Origin: an uncultured SAR86 cluster bacterium | GTDB taxonomy: Bacteria > Pseudomonadota > Gammaproteobacteria > Magnimaribacterales > TMED112 | DNA length: 47,992 nt | Assembly (NCBI GenBank): GCA_902619265.1 | Contig: CACNDL010000007.1 | Span: 1 to 47,992 of the forward strand | Direction of reading: 5' to 3' | Shown: in pieces, positions 28,198-37,405 of the stretch | How positions within the stretch are numbered: the first letter of the stretch is position 1 | Layout: each line of letters opens with the position of its first letter | Position numbers and translations under genes: made by a program | Notes under the pieces: model-generated | Told to the model about the DNA's origin: nothing | What the model saw: only the letters and a program-made list of their open reading frames with translations | Database searches by the model: none

Positions 28198-29616
28198 ATG
28201 GAATATGATGTCGTAGTAATTGGTGGCGGTCCGGGTGGCTACGTAGCCGCTATTAAAGCCTCACAGCTTGGTTTAAAGACTGCTTGTATAGAATTCGATA
28301 AAGATGCGTCTGGAAAAATTAAACTTGGTGGCACATGCTTAAATGTAGGTTGTATCCCTTCAAAATCTCTCTTAGATTCGTCATACAAATTTAAACAAAT
28401 AAGCGAAAGTTTTGATGATCATGGAATAAAAGTTACAAAACCTTCATATGATCTTTCTAAAATGATGCAAAGAAAAGATGATATTGTTCAAAAACTTACT
28501 GGTGGAGTGGGCCATTTATTTAAACACAATAAAGTTGAATCAATACATGGAAGAGGAAAACTAATATCAGCTAATGAAGTTGAAGTAATAAATCCCAAAG
28601 GAAAAAAACAAATAGTTAAAGGTAAAAATATTGTTTTGGCAGCAGGCTCAAGACCTATTAATATTCCTTCTGTTCCATGGAATGGATCAACGGTTGTAGG
28701 AAGTTCAGGTGCTCTTGAATTCAATAAGACACCTAAAAAACTTGCAATAATAGGAGCTGGTGTAATTGGTTTAGAGCTCGGAAGTGTTTGGTCAAGACTT
28801 GGGTCAGTCGTTGATATTTATGAAGCTGAAAAAACATTGCTACCTATGTTAGATGACGATGTATCTAGATTAATCGAAAGAGAATTTAGGAAGCAAAATC
28901 TTAATATTCATCTTGGTACTTTTGTAAAAGGTTCTAAGAAATCAAGAAAGGGAATCTCGTTAGAACTAGAACTTGAAGGTGAAACTAAAACAGCTCAATA
29001 CGACAAAGTAATAGTGGCGGTAGGAAGAAGACCATTCACTGAAAATCTACTTGGCAAAGAAGTACAAATATCGCTTGATGATAAAGGATTTGTCCCCGTA
29101 GATGAATACTGCCGAACTTCATTAGAAAATGTTTATGCAGTTGGAGATATTGTAAGAGGTCCAATGTTAGCTCATAAAGCGATGGAAGAGGGAGTGATGG
29201 TAGCTGAGAGAATTGCAGGAAAGAAAATGGAAGTTAACTATGATTTAGTGCCAAGTGTCATATATACACATCCTGAAATAGCTTGGGTCGGTAAAACAGA
29301 AAAAGAATTAAAGCAGAGTAATACTGATTATAAAAAAGGTAGTTTTCCATTTTCAGCAAGCGGCAGGGCACTTGCAGCTGGAGATGCTGTTGGTTTTGTA
29401 AAAATGCTTGCTGACAAAGAAACCGATGAAGTTTTAGGAGTGCAAATTTTTGGAAATTCTGCGTCGGAAATCTTGCAACAAGGTTTGATAGGCATGGAAT
29501 TTTCTGCAAGCTCTGAGGATTTTGGTTTGACAATGTTTAGTCATCCAACTGTTTCTGAAGCTCTTCATGAAGCCGCTTTAGCTGTAAATAAACAAGCTAT
29601 TCACATTGGTAATTAA
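28198..29616 (+). CDS. lpd: Dihydrolipoyl dehydrogenase (E3)
   Basis: Lpd reoxidises the lipoyl groups of 2-oxoacid dehydrogenases using FAD and NAD+. The 472-residue protein has the FAD fold VVVIGGGPGGYVAA, the redox disulfide Cys47/Cys52 in GGTCLNVGCIPSK, the NAD motif IIGAGVIGLELGSVW and the C-terminal His449/Glu454 pair (HPTVSEALHEA). It lies between sucB and sucC, whereas in E. coli lpd sits with aceEF. Here it appears dedicated to, or at least co-regulated with, 2-oxoglutarate dehydrogenase. Confidence 0.98.
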   Translation: MEYDVVVIGGGPGGYVAAIKASQLGLKTACIEFDKDASGKIKLGGTCLNVGCIPSKSLLDSSYKFKQISESFDDHGIKVTKPSYDLSKMMQRKDDIVQKLTGGVGHLFKHNKVESIHGRGKLISANEVEVINPKGKKQIVKGKNIVLAAGSRPINIPSVPWNGSTVVGSSGALEFNKTPKKLAIIGAGVIGLELGSVWSRLGSVVDIYEAEKTLLPMLDDDVSRLIEREFRKQNLNIHLGTFVKGSKKSRKGISLELELEGETKTAQYDKVIVAVGRRPFTENLLGKEVQISLDDKGFVPVDEYCRTSLENVYAVGDIVRGPMLAHKAMEEGVMVAERIAGKKMEVNYDLVPSVIYTHPEIAWVGKTEKELKQSNTDYKKGSFPFSASGRALAAGDAVGFVKMLADKETDEVLGVQIFGNSASEILQQGLIGMEFSASSEDFGLTMFSHPTVSEALHEAALAVNKQAIHIGN

Positions 29617-30779
29617 TGAACTTACACGAGTATCAGTCAAAAGAACTTTTTGAACTTTATAACTTGCCTGTTTCTAAAAGAGGTTTAATCACAAAATTGT
29701 CTGATATCGATGAAGCCATAGAAAAAATTGACTTTAGCAATGGATGTGTAGCAAAAGTTCAAGCACATACTGGTGGCAGAGGCAAAGTTGGCGGAGTACA
29801 GTTATGCAAGACTAAAGAAGAGATTGAAAAGTTTGTAAATAATTGGCTTGGAAAAAAAATTGTCACAAACCAGACAGATGATCAAGGACTGCCAGTAAAT
29901 ATTATTTCTATAGATGAATTAGCTTCAATTGAAGCAGAATTATATATGAGTTTAATAGTAGATAGGGCAGATAAGTGTGTATCTATGATTGTTTCGAGAG
30001 CAGGAGGTATGAATATTGAGGAAGTAGCGGAAACTAATCCTGAAAAAATACTAAAAGTTAAATTTCAAAATGGCCACAAAATTGATAAAGATCAGCTCCT
30101 AAAAGTTTGCAGCAAGCTAGAGTTTAATTCTGAACAATCAAAACAGTTTCATGAAATTGTAGAAGGATGCAAAAAGCTTTTTCTCGAAAAGGACCTGAGT
30201 TTACTTGAGATTAATCCTTTAGTGATTACTAGTGAGGGTGATTTGCACTGTTTGGATGCAAAAATTAATGTAGATGAAAATGCTCTTTATAGACAAGAAG
30301 ATATCCTATCAATGAGAGACTCATCTCAAGAAGATGAAAGAGAATACCAAGCAAAAAAACATGACCTTAGTTACGTATCTTTGGATGGCAATATTGGATG
30401 CATGGTAAATGGTGCAGGCTTAGCAATGGGTACTATGGATACAATTAAATTGTATAACGGAGAGCCAGCAAACTTTTTGGATGTCGGTGGTACAGCTACA
30501 AAAGAAAGAGTCGGTGAAGCACTTAAATTAATATTATCTGATCAGAATGTTAAAGGAATTCTAGTAAATATATTCGGTGGTATTGTTCGATGTGATCTAA
30601 TTGCTCAAGGCATTATTGGAGCAATCAATGAAATAGAAGTGAATGTGCCTATAGTAGTGCGACTTCAAGGGAATATGAGTAATGAGGGAAAAGAATTACT
30701 AAATAGTTCTGGACTTAATGTGATAGGTGAGGACTCTTTGATGGAAGCTTCTCAAAAAATTGTGGAGTTAGTTAAATGA
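29616..30779 (+). CDS. sucC: Succinyl-CoA synthetase beta subunit
   Basis: SucC forms the nucleotide-binding half of succinyl-CoA synthetase, which makes ATP or GTP from succinyl-CoA. The 387-residue protein (E. coli 388) begins [11 protein letters not shown], has the ATP-grasp part with [25 protein letters not shown], and the CoA-ligase part [16 protein letters not shown] and [10 protein letters not shown]. It overlaps lpd by one base and sucD by four. Confidence 0.98.
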   Translation: MNLHEYQSKELFELYNLPVSKRGLITKLSDIDEAIEKIDFSNGCVAKVQAHTGGRGKVGGVQLCKTKEEIEKFVNNWLGKKIVTNQTDDQGLPVNIISIDELASIEAELYMSLIVDRADKCVSMIVSRAGGMNIEEVAETNPEKILKVKFQNGHKIDKDQLLKVCSKLEFNSEQSKQFHEIVEGCKKLFLEKDLSLLEINPLVITSEGDLHCLDAKINVDENALYRQEDILSMRDSSQEDEREYQAKKHDLSYVSLDGNIGCMVNGAGLAMGTMDTIKLYNGEPANFLDVGGTATKERVGEALKLILSDQNVKGILVNIFGGIVRCDLIAQGIIGAINEIEVNVPIVVRLQGNMSNEGKELLNSSGLNVIGEDSLMEASQKIVELVK

Positions 30780-31648
30780 GTGTGCTAATTGGCTCAAAAA
30801 CTAGTGCAATTTTTCAAGGTTTCACAGGCTCACAAGCAACAATGCATGCTGAGCAGTGTATCGCATATGGAACTAATATTGTCGGAGGTGTGACGCCTGG
30901 AAAAGGAGGCCAAGAACATTTAGACTTGCCTGTCTTTAACTCAGTAAAAGATGCAGTTTCAGAAACTAATGCAAATACTTCAGTAATATTTGTTCCAGCA
31001 AGATTTTCCAAAGCTGCAATAATCGAGGCAGCAGAAAATGGGATTGAATTAATCATTTGCATAACTGAGGGTGTACCTGTACTTGATATGGTTGATGTGA
31101 TAGATGTTTTAAATCACAATCCGCATGTTCGTCTAATTGGCCCAAACTGTCCAGGTGTTATAACTCCAGGTGAAGCAAAACTTGGAATAATGCCAGCATC
31201 TATTCATATGAAAGGATCAGTAGGGATTGTTTCTAGATCAGGAACTTTGACATATGAAGCAGTAAATCAAACAACCATTGCAGGCCTAGGTCAAAGTACT
31301 TGTATAGGTATTGGAGGCGACCCAATAAATGGGACATCTTTTATTGATTGCTTAAGAATGTTTGAAAATGATGATCAAACTAAATCTATTGTTATGGTGG
31401 GAGAAATTGGAGGTACAGCCGAAGAAGAAGCAGCTGAATTTATAAGACATAATGTTTCAAAACCTGTTGTTTCGTATATAGCAGGAGTTACTGCTCCAAA
31501 AGGAAAGAGAATGGGACATGCAGGAGCAATTATTTCTGGTGGTAAGGGCACAGCCCAAGACAAGTTTAAAGCTCTTGAAAGTGCTGGCGTATCTGTTGTT
31601 ACAGATTTGAATTTAATTGGTTCAAAATTGACTGAGCTTCTTAAGTAA
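30776..31648 (+). CDS. sucD: Succinyl-CoA synthetase alpha subunit
   Basis: SucD binds CoA and carries the phosphohistidine. The 290-residue protein (E. coli 289) has [13 protein letters not shown] near 16, [13 protein letters not shown], the [18 protein letters not shown] stretch and His248 in [16 protein letters not shown]. It ends the sdh-suc operon. Its last 27 bases overlap the 3' end of the convergent MATE gene, so no intrinsic terminator can lie between them. Confidence 0.98.
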   Translation: MSVLIGSKTSAIFQGFTGSQATMHAEQCIAYGTNIVGGVTPGKGGQEHLDLPVFNSVKDAVSETNANTSVIFVPARFSKAAIIEAAENGIELIICITEGVPVLDMVDVIDVLNHNPHVRLIGPNCPGVITPGEAKLGIMPASIHMKGSVGIVSRSGTLTYEAVNQTTIAGLGQSTCIGIGGDPINGTSFIDCLRMFENDDQTKSIVMVGEIGGTAEEEAAEFIRHNVSKPVVSYIAGVTAPKGKRMGHAGAIISGGKGTAQDKFKALESAGVSVVTDLNLIGSKLTELLK

Positions 31649-32983
31649 CCCTTTTTTAAACTTAAGCCTACCTGTGTTTAGAATCGCACTCAGCGTTATC
31701 CCAATTATCATACCAACCCATATTCCCTCTGCCTCATTTGGTAAGCCTCCTATTTCGTTGAACGCCAGATAGACACCTATTGGCAAGGCAAAAAACCAAT
31801 ATGAAATAACTAGATTAACCATAGTTACAAAAGTATCTTTATGTCCTCGCAAAGATCCAATTGCAGAAAAACCGATTGCATCAGGTATTTGAAATATTGC
31901 TGCTAAAACCAAAAGACCAAGTGCCTTTATCACGACTGATTGATCATTTGTATAAAGCCCAATTAAAAGTTCACCCGCTAGAAATAACAAGCAAAAATTT
32001 AGAATGGCAATAAAGAAAGAGAGCCTTAAACTAAAATTGGAAGCATAATTTGCCTTTAAATAATTTTTTTCACCAATTAAATTTCCAACCCTTATTGCAG
32101 AAGCTAAACCAAGTGATAAAGGTAACATGAACAAAAGACCCACAATATTTATTGCAATAGTATGAGCAGCCAATGATGTTGAACCAAACATAGAAATTAT
32201 TAGAGCAGCTCCACTAAACATACTCAATTCTACAAATATGCCGAAACTTATTGGAGTTCCAATTCGTAATATTTCCAAAGAATTTTTTACGTTTGGCATT
32301 ATAAATTTTCCGTAAATATAAGATTCTTTGTAATTCCTTAAAAAGAGTGTTGCTAACCACAAAACTATAAGACCTATCCAGCTTACTAATGCTGTTGCGA
32401 TTCCACAACCAATACCACCTAGACCCATCGAAAATATGAAGAAATAATTCAGTGGTATATTTAAGATAAATCCTAGGCCACCAATTATGAATACGATTTT
32501 GGTCTGTGTTATTCCCTCACTATAATTCCTTAATGCCTGATAAAGGGCTATGGGTATCGCACCATAAGAAACCGCGGTTAAATAACCTAGACTAACCGAT
32601 CGAATATTTTCATCTGTACCTAAGGCATTAAGTATAAGATTTCCATTTGAAAGGAGTAGTGCAAATAAAATACCTAGAAATAATGCTACCCATAAAAACC
32701 TGCGGGTTTTAATCTTTATCTCTTCAAATTCCTTAGCTCCATAGTGCTGCGCAATTATAGGTCCAATTCCAAACATAACCCCAGCAGTTAAAAAATAAAG
32801 AGGATTGAAAATTGCTGCTCCTAAACCGACACCAGCTAGGTCATTTGCGGAAAAATAACCTGCCATGATGTAATCAGTAGTAGTCATGGCATACATAACA
32901 AGCTGACTACCTAAAATTGGCAAACCAAGTTTTTTAAAATGTTTTGCTTCCAGTGAGAAATTTACTAAATTAAACTTGATCAT
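31622..32983 (-). CDS. MATE family multidrug/Na+ efflux protein
   Basis: The 453-residue inner-membrane protein has about 12 helices in two MatE halves. The first half starts [25 protein letters not shown] and has [20 protein letters not shown]; the second has the mirrored [21 protein letters not shown]. Members export drugs or metabolites against Na+ or H+. It resembles the NorM type in length and start. ATG at 32983 is preceded by no ribosome site but by a TAGAAT box 10 bases upstream. Confidence 0.92.
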   Translation of the reverse strand: MIKFNLVNFSLEAKHFKKLGLPILGSQLVMYAMTTTDYIMAGYFSANDLAGVGLGAAIFNPLYFLTAGVMFGIGPIIAQHYGAKEFEEIKIKTRRFLWVALFLGILFALLLSNGNLILNALGTDENIRSVSLGYLTAVSYGAIPIALYQALRNYSEGITQTKIVFIIGGLGFILNIPLNYFFIFSMGLGGIGCGIATALVSWIGLIVLWLATLFLRNYKESYIYGKFIMPNVKNSLEILRIGTPISFGIFVELSMFSGAALIISMFGSTSLAAHTIAINIVGLLFMLPLSLGLASAIRVGNLIGEKNYLKANYASNFSLRLSFFIAILNFCLLFLAGELLIGLYTNDQSVVIKALGLLVLAAIFQIPDAIGFSAIGSLRGHKDTFVTMVNLVISYWFFALPIGVYLAFNEIGGLPNEAEGIWVGMIIGITLSAILNTGRLKFKKGLLKKLSQF

Positions 32984-32993
32984 GCAGAGACTT

Positions 32994-32999
32994 ATTCTA
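32994..32999 (-). promoter_or_regulatory. Candidate -10 box for the MATE gene
   Basis: On the minus strand TAGAAT lies 10 bases before the ATG of the MATE gene, with no Shine-Dalgarno sequence between. Expected transcription start is 3-4 bases before the ATG. No convincing -35 hexamer is seen; the region overlaps the divergent acyltransferase promoter. Confidence 0.35.
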
Positions 33000-33002
33000 G
33001 CT

Positions 33003-33019
33003 TATAATTAGTAAAGGAG
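33003..33019 (+). promoter_or_regulatory. -10 box and Shine-Dalgarno sequence ahead of the acyltransferase frame
   Basis: A perfect TATAAT (33003-33008) is followed after 6 bases by AGGAG (33015-33019). The predicted mRNA would start with the ribosome site itself. AGGAG is 118 bases before the first ATG (33138) of the frame but only 7 before ATC at 33027, which supports translation beginning well upstream of that ATG. Confidence 0.45.
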
Positions 33020-33026
33020 CTTAATC

Positions 33027-33740
33027 ATCGACATAGAAAAAAGACCATTCTGGCTTAAACATTTATTTAATTCATTTAGTGCTTTTTACATACATCATTT
33101 CCTTAAGCCAAGATTTAAAGATTTTGGAAAAAATGTAATGATCCTTAATCCACAGCATTTGAAAATATTTGGAAATAATATCTCAATTGGTGATTATGCA
33201 ACTTTAATTACCGCTCCTGATAAAAGAATTGATTTATCAACTTGGGAAACAGATAAAATTAACGGAGAACTTCAACTAGGAAAATACATTTTAATATCAC
33301 CTGGAACAAGCATAAGAAGTGCACAAAAAATTGTAATTGGTGATTCAACAATGATTGCCTCTGATGTAACAATTACTGATTCTGACTGGCATGATATTTA
33401 CGATAGAACAGATTATGTAGCATCACCAAAAGAAGTAATAATCCAGGAAAATGTCTGGATTGGTGAAAAATCGTTAATCCTTAAAGGTTCAAAAATTGGT
33501 AAAAATTCTATTATTGGAGCTGGTTCAGTTGTTAGTGGCGAAGTCCCGGCTAATGTTATATTTGCTGGAAATCCTGCAAAGCAGATAAAAAAATTAGACG
33601 AAAAAAGCTTTAAGACAAGAGAATCACTTTTTTCAGAGTCATCAACTTATTTAGAAGACCTTTTAACGATCGAAAAGAAAACCTTGGAACATAATTCTCT
33701 CATAAACTGGTTAAAATCTTTAATTTGGCCAGGAAAATGA
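33027..33740 (+). CDS. Left-handed beta-helix (hexapeptide) acyltransferase, non-standard start likely
   Basis: The C-terminal ~200 residues are a hexapeptide-repeat acyltransferase of the WcaF/maltose acetyltransferase type, with DSDWHDIYDRTDYVASPKEV, then ENVWIGEKSLILKGSKIG, and IIGAGSVVSGEVPANVIFAGNPAK. It probably acetylates a sugar or lipid-linked glycan. The first ATG is at 33138, yet the same frame is open back to 33015 and the upstream codons read like real protein (FYIHHFLKPRFKDFGKNV). No ATG, GTG or TTG occurs there. AGGAG at 33015 points to ATC at 33024 or 33027; I use 33027. If only the ATG is used, the product is 200 residues. pdxB overlaps its stop. Confidence 0.82.
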   Translation: MDIEKRPFWLKHLFNSFSAFYIHHFLKPRFKDFGKNVMILNPQHLKIFGNNISIGDYATLITAPDKRIDLSTWETDKINGELQLGKYILISPGTSIRSAQKIVIGDSTMIASDVTITDSDWHDIYDRTDYVASPKEVIIQENVWIGEKSLILKGSKIGKNSIIGAGSVVSGEVPANVIFAGNPAKQIKKLDEKSFKTRESLFSESSTYLEDLLTIEKKTLEHNSLINWLKSLIWPGK

Positions 33741-34813
33741 AAATTTATATAGACGAAAAAATTCCACATTCAGAACACTTTTTTCATTCTTTTAATTTAG
33801 AAACAGAGAAGTTTTCAGATAGTTCTTTTGAAATAGAAAAACTAGATGAACCGTGTGTTGTTGTAGTTAGATCTACTTATAAAACTCATAAAAGAAATGT
33901 TCCTGAGTGTGTCAAATACCTTTGTTCTGTATCAACTGGTGAAGACCACATAGATAAGCAAAGTTTAGAAAGAAAAAATATTAAATATGGATTTTCAACA
34001 GGAGCAAATGCCATTGCTGTTCAAGAATACTTTTACTCCTGTTTATCAAAATTAATTCTTGAAAATAAATATGACCCAAGGAAGGATAAAATTTTAATTA
34101 TAGGTGCTGGCAACATTGGTGCAGGTATTAAAAATGTATTAGATCATTTCAACATTAAATCTGATACTTATGACCCATTTAAAAATGCTACTCTTGACAG
34201 TTTGAACAACCTATCAGCTTATAAAGTAATCACGTTGCATGTGCCGTACACAGAGACTGGAGATCATCCAACAAAAAATCTAGTTGATACTAGTTTCTTA
34301 TCAAAACTTTCTAAAGGCACAGTTATAATAAATACTTCCAGAGGAGGTGTAGTATCAGAAGAAGATTATTTACATTCAAAAGACCTTTTTTTGATTTCTG
34401 ACGTTTTCGAAGGTGAGCCAAATCTGTCCTCGAAATTTTGTGAGAAAAACTACTACTTCACGCCTCATATTGCTGGGCACTCTCAATTTTCACGATATGC
34501 AATGACTAGAATGGCATTTCACAATGTAGCAGATTACCTAAATATTGATGTCATAGAACCAGAGTCAATTCTTGTGAATAAAGAACAAAACCGGATTAAA
34601 GAAACAATTAATGATTTTAAAAATTTTCTCTTTCCAGTTTCATTAATTCTTAAAACGTATAATTTCACTAAAGATGTCTTTGAGCCAAGTTTATTTAAAA
34701 AAATAAGAGACAATTACAACGATAGATTAGGATTCTCTCAAGTAAACATAAAAGACTGCAACGATCCAAAAATAAAAAAAAGTCTTGAAATTCTTGGTTT
34801 TAAAGTAATCTAA
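33737..34813 (+). CDS. pdxB: 4-phosphoerythronate dehydrogenase
   Basis: PdxB oxidises 4-phosphoerythronate in the DXP-dependent vitamin B6 pathway. The 358-residue protein is a D-2-hydroxyacid dehydrogenase of the PdxB type: VVVRSTYKTHK near 45, STGEDHID, STGANAIAVQEY, the NAD fold ILIIGAGNIGAGI, NTSRGGVV and the catalytic His in TPHIAGHSQFS. A PdxB-like dimerisation tail follows. ATG at 33737 overlaps the preceding TGA and gives MKIYIDEKIPHSEHFF, the expected beginning; a TTG four codons upstream is less likely. Confidence 0.94.
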   Translation: MKIYIDEKIPHSEHFFHSFNLETEKFSDSSFEIEKLDEPCVVVVRSTYKTHKRNVPECVKYLCSVSTGEDHIDKQSLERKNIKYGFSTGANAIAVQEYFYSCLSKLILENKYDPRKDKILIIGAGNIGAGIKNVLDHFNIKSDTYDPFKNATLDSLNNLSAYKVITLHVPYTETGDHPTKNLVDTSFLSKLSKGTVIINTSRGGVVSEEDYLHSKDLFLISDVFEGEPNLSSKFCEKNYYFTPHIAGHSQFSRYAMTRMAFHNVADYLNIDVIEPESILVNKEQNRIKETINDFKNFLFPVSLILKTYNFTKDVFEPSLFKKIRDNYNDRLGFSQVNIKDCNDPKIKKSLEILGFKVI

Positions 34814-34819
34814 AGGTTG

Positions 34820-34825
34820 TACAAT
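34820..34825 (+). promoter_or_regulatory. Candidate -10 box for msrB, possible leaderless start
   Basis: TACAAT is followed by 7 bases (TTAAGAA) and the msrB ATG at 34833. This places the expected +1 on or next to the start codon. There is no ribosome site of the GGAG type and no good -35; the gap after pdxB is only 19 bases. Confidence 0.4.
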
Positions 34826-34832
34826 TTAAGAA

Positions 34833-35216
34833 ATGAAAAAAATAAATGATTCTCTAACAGAGGAAGAATTAATTGTTTTAAGAGACAAAGGCACAGAAAG
34901 AGCATTTTCCGGCAAATTTGATTCATTTTATGAAGATGGAACTTACAAATGCAAAAACTGTGGTCAAGAACTATTTAAATCTGAAACTAAATATAATGCT
35001 GGTTGCGGTTGGCCAAGCTTTTTTGAAGCTGTTAATGAGGATGCAATAATTTACCGAGATGATCATTCTATTTTTGGTCGTCCTAGAACTGAAATATTAT
35101 GTTCAAATTGTGAGGGTCATTTAGGTCATGTGTTTAATGATGGCCCGGTAGATAAAACTGGTTTGAGATATTGTGTTAATTCCATATCTTTAGACTTTGA
35201 TTCAGAGAAAAAGTAA
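34833..35216 (+). CDS. msrB: Peptide methionine-R-sulfoxide reductase
   Basis: MsrB repairs methionine R-sulfoxide in proteins. The 127-residue protein has two zinc CxxC pairs (Cys40/Cys43 and Cys90/Cys93), the substrate motif GCGWPSF at 57-63, the EGHLGHVFNDGP stretch and the catalytic Cys114 in RYCVNSISLDF. Length is normal (E. coli 137). It is cytoplasmic, with no signal peptide. murJ starts directly after its stop. Confidence 0.97.
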   Translation: MKKINDSLTEEELIVLRDKGTERAFSGKFDSFYEDGTYKCKNCGQELFKSETKYNAGCGWPSFFEAVNEDAIIYRDDHSIFGRPRTEILCSNCEGHLGHVFNDGPVDKTGLRYCVNSISLDFDSEKK

Positions 35217-36524
35217 TTGAATATCTCAAATTTTTGGAAGTCTTCTTTTGGATTTAGTTTTTTTACTCTAATTTCTAGAATTTTTGGGTATATAAGGGAT
35301 TTAGTATTTTCAGCTATCCTTGGTTCAAGCGTAATTCACGATATATTTGTTGTAATTTTTAAGATACCTAATGTTTTTAGAAGTTTCTTTGGTGAGGGGG
35401 CTTTATCTCAATCTTTAACACCTAGCATTATCGAGGCAAAAGAGAATTTAAATAATTTTCTGAATCAAATCTTTACGATGTTGTTTTTTGCTTTGTTAAG
35501 TTTTGTTGTTTTCGTACAGCTTTTTCCTAAATTATTTGTTTTAATTTTTGCTCCTGGATTTCAAGCAGATGGAAACAAATTTTTGGCTGCTACTGAATTT
35601 TTAACTTATGTTTTCCCTTATATATTGCTTATTTCTCTGGTGGCTTTTTTAGGAGCAGTACAAAATTCAAAGAAATCTTTTCAGGTAGTTGCAGCAACTC
35701 CAATACTGTTTAATTTAACCTTAATAGTTTTTGCGTCCTTTTCTGAAACTCTCTCTTTAAGTGTTATTGGAACAGCAATTATAGTTGCTGGGGTGATACA
35801 ACTAATATTAAATTTGTATTACACCAACAAACTAGGCTACTTTCCAACTTTTACAAAAAAATATGATACGAGAGTACTAAATTCATTTTTTTCTCGATTC
35901 TTTCCGGCAATACTTGCAGCTGGAGTTTACCAACTTAATGTTTTAGTAGACACAATTTTTGCATCATTTCTGATGTCAGGTAGTCCAACGTGGTTATATT
36001 TATCTGATAGGTTAATCCAGTTTCCTATGGGTTTATTTGGCGTTGCGATTGCTCTTGTAGCACTACCTGATCTGACAGAGCAATTATTAAATAAAAATAA
36101 AAAAGAGTTTAGAAAGGTATTGATCAAAGGTTTCTCATCGACGTTTTTGCTGGGACTAGCATCTGGTCTTTTTTATATTTTTCTTTCGACACAAATTATT
36201 CAATTATTATTTTTTAGAGGTGAATTTAATATGAATGATGTAGAGATGACTTCACTAAGTCTTGTTGCCTATGCTTATGCTTTACCTTTCTTATTAAGTT
36301 CAAAATTTTTCAATAGTGTTTTTTTTGCAGCGAATAAAACAAAATTTGTTCTATTTCTAGGTCTAGTCTCGCTAATACTTAATTTGGCACTAAATTATTT
36401 ATTTATTTTTGTTTATGATATGGGTCACGTAGGGCTAGCTTTGGCTACTACTTTTGCTGTTATATCAGTATGGACAATTGCAATAATTTATCTATTTAGT
36501 TTGAGAAAAAGTTTAACAACATGA
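35217..36524 (+). CDS. murJ: Lipid II flippase MurJ, shorter than usual
   Basis: MurJ (MviN) flips lipid II across the inner membrane for peptidoglycan synthesis. The protein begins with the typical FFTLISRIFGYIRDLVFSAILG and has FFGEGALSQSLTP, and about 12 hydrophobic helices. At 435 residues it is well below E. coli MurJ (511), and seems to lack the last two helices. The start is TTG at 35217, immediately after the msrB TAA (TAATTG). It precedes ribF with a 4-base overlap, the conserved murJ-ribF-ileS order. Confidence 0.93.
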   Translation: MNISNFWKSSFGFSFFTLISRIFGYIRDLVFSAILGSSVIHDIFVVIFKIPNVFRSFFGEGALSQSLTPSIIEAKENLNNFLNQIFTMLFFALLSFVVFVQLFPKLFVLIFAPGFQADGNKFLAATEFLTYVFPYILLISLVAFLGAVQNSKKSFQVVAATPILFNLTLIVFASFSETLSLSVIGTAIIVAGVIQLILNLYYTNKLGYFPTFTKKYDTRVLNSFFSRFFPAILAAGVYQLNVLVDTIFASFLMSGSPTWLYLSDRLIQFPMGLFGVAIALVALPDLTEQLLNKNKKEFRKVLIKGFSSTFLLGLASGLFYIFLSTQIIQLLFFRGEFNMNDVEMTSLSLVAYAYALPFLLSSKFFNSVFFAANKTKFVLFLGLVSLILNLALNYLFIFVYDMGHVGLALATTFAVISVWTIAIIYLFSLRKSLTT

Positions 36525-37405
36525 AAATTGGTTATGCCACGACAATAGGGAATTTTGATGGTTTGCACCTGGGCCATACAGCTTTAATTGAAAAAATTAA
36601 AACAAATGCAAAAAAAATGAATCTTAAAACGAAGGTAATTACATTTAACCCTTATCCATTTGAATTTTTTGAATTAAAGAAAAATAGGATTCTCTCAGAA
36701 GTTGATAAGAATTTAATATTGGCAAATTTTAAAATTGATGAGATCAATACTGTTGAATTTAATGATGATTTTAGAAGCACATCTGCAGAAGACTTCTTTT
36801 CTAAATATCTTCTTGAGGGAAATGTTAAATACTTGATTATCGGTAAAGATTTTAAATTTGGTAAAGAAAGGACAGGAGATTTGGAATTGCTAAAAAAGCT
36901 ATGTGCTAGAAATGGAATAACTATAGAAGTACTGGAAGATCTCAAAAGTGAAGACTTAAAAATTAGTAGTACATTGATAAGAGAATTATTGAAAAATGGT
37001 GAATTTCAAGAAGCTTCAAAACTGCTTGGCAGATCTTATCAAATAACAGGAAAAGTAATAAAGGGGAAGAGTTTGGGAAAAAGGATCTCATCTCCAACAG
37101 CAAACATAGATATTGGAAATAAAAAATTCTGTTTTACTGGTGTTTTTTTAGGTAAAACTCAAATAAATAAAATCGAATATTTTTGCATTATAAATTTTGG
37201 TCCAAAACCTACTTTTGATGATCATGAACAATCTTTAGAGGCTCATATCCTCGATTATGATGGAAATATTTATGATGAGGGATTAAGCATTGAATTTTTA
37301 TGTAAAATTAGAGATCAAATCAAATTTAAATCTATAGAAGAATTAAAGATTCAAATTAATGAAGATAAAATAACGGCTAAAGAGCTAAAAAAACTATATG
37401 AGTGA
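36521..37405 (+). CDS. ribF: Bifunctional riboflavin kinase / FAD synthetase
   Basis: RibF makes FMN and then FAD. The 294-residue protein has the nucleotidyltransferase half with TIGNFDGLHLGHTALIEKI at 8-26 and GKDFKFGKERTGDLELL, and the kinase half with GKSLGKRISSPTANI near 185 and a YDGNIYDE segment. Length is close to E. coli RibF (313). Its cofactors serve SdhA, Lpd and the nitroreductase in this window. It overlaps murJ by 4 and ileS by 8 bases. Confidence 0.97.
   Translation: MKIGYATTIGNFDGLHLGHTALIEKIKTNAKKMNLKTKVITFNPYPFEFFELKKNRILSEVDKNLILANFKIDEINTVEFNDDFRSTSAEDFFSKYLLEGNVKYLIIGKDFKFGKERTGDLELLKKLCARNGITIEVLEDLKSEDLKISSTLIRELLKNGEFQEASKLLGRSYQITGKVIKGKSLGKRISSPTANIDIGNKKFCFTGVFLGKTQINKIEYFCIINFGPKPTFDDHEQSLEAHILDYDGNIYDEGLSIEFLCKIRDQIKFKSIEELKIQINEDKITAKELKKLYE

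Noticed and set aside
33725-33736. TTG at 33725 as the pdxB start
   Set aside because: ATG at 33737 gives the family-typical MKIYIDEKIP beginning and the common ATGA overlap with the gene before.
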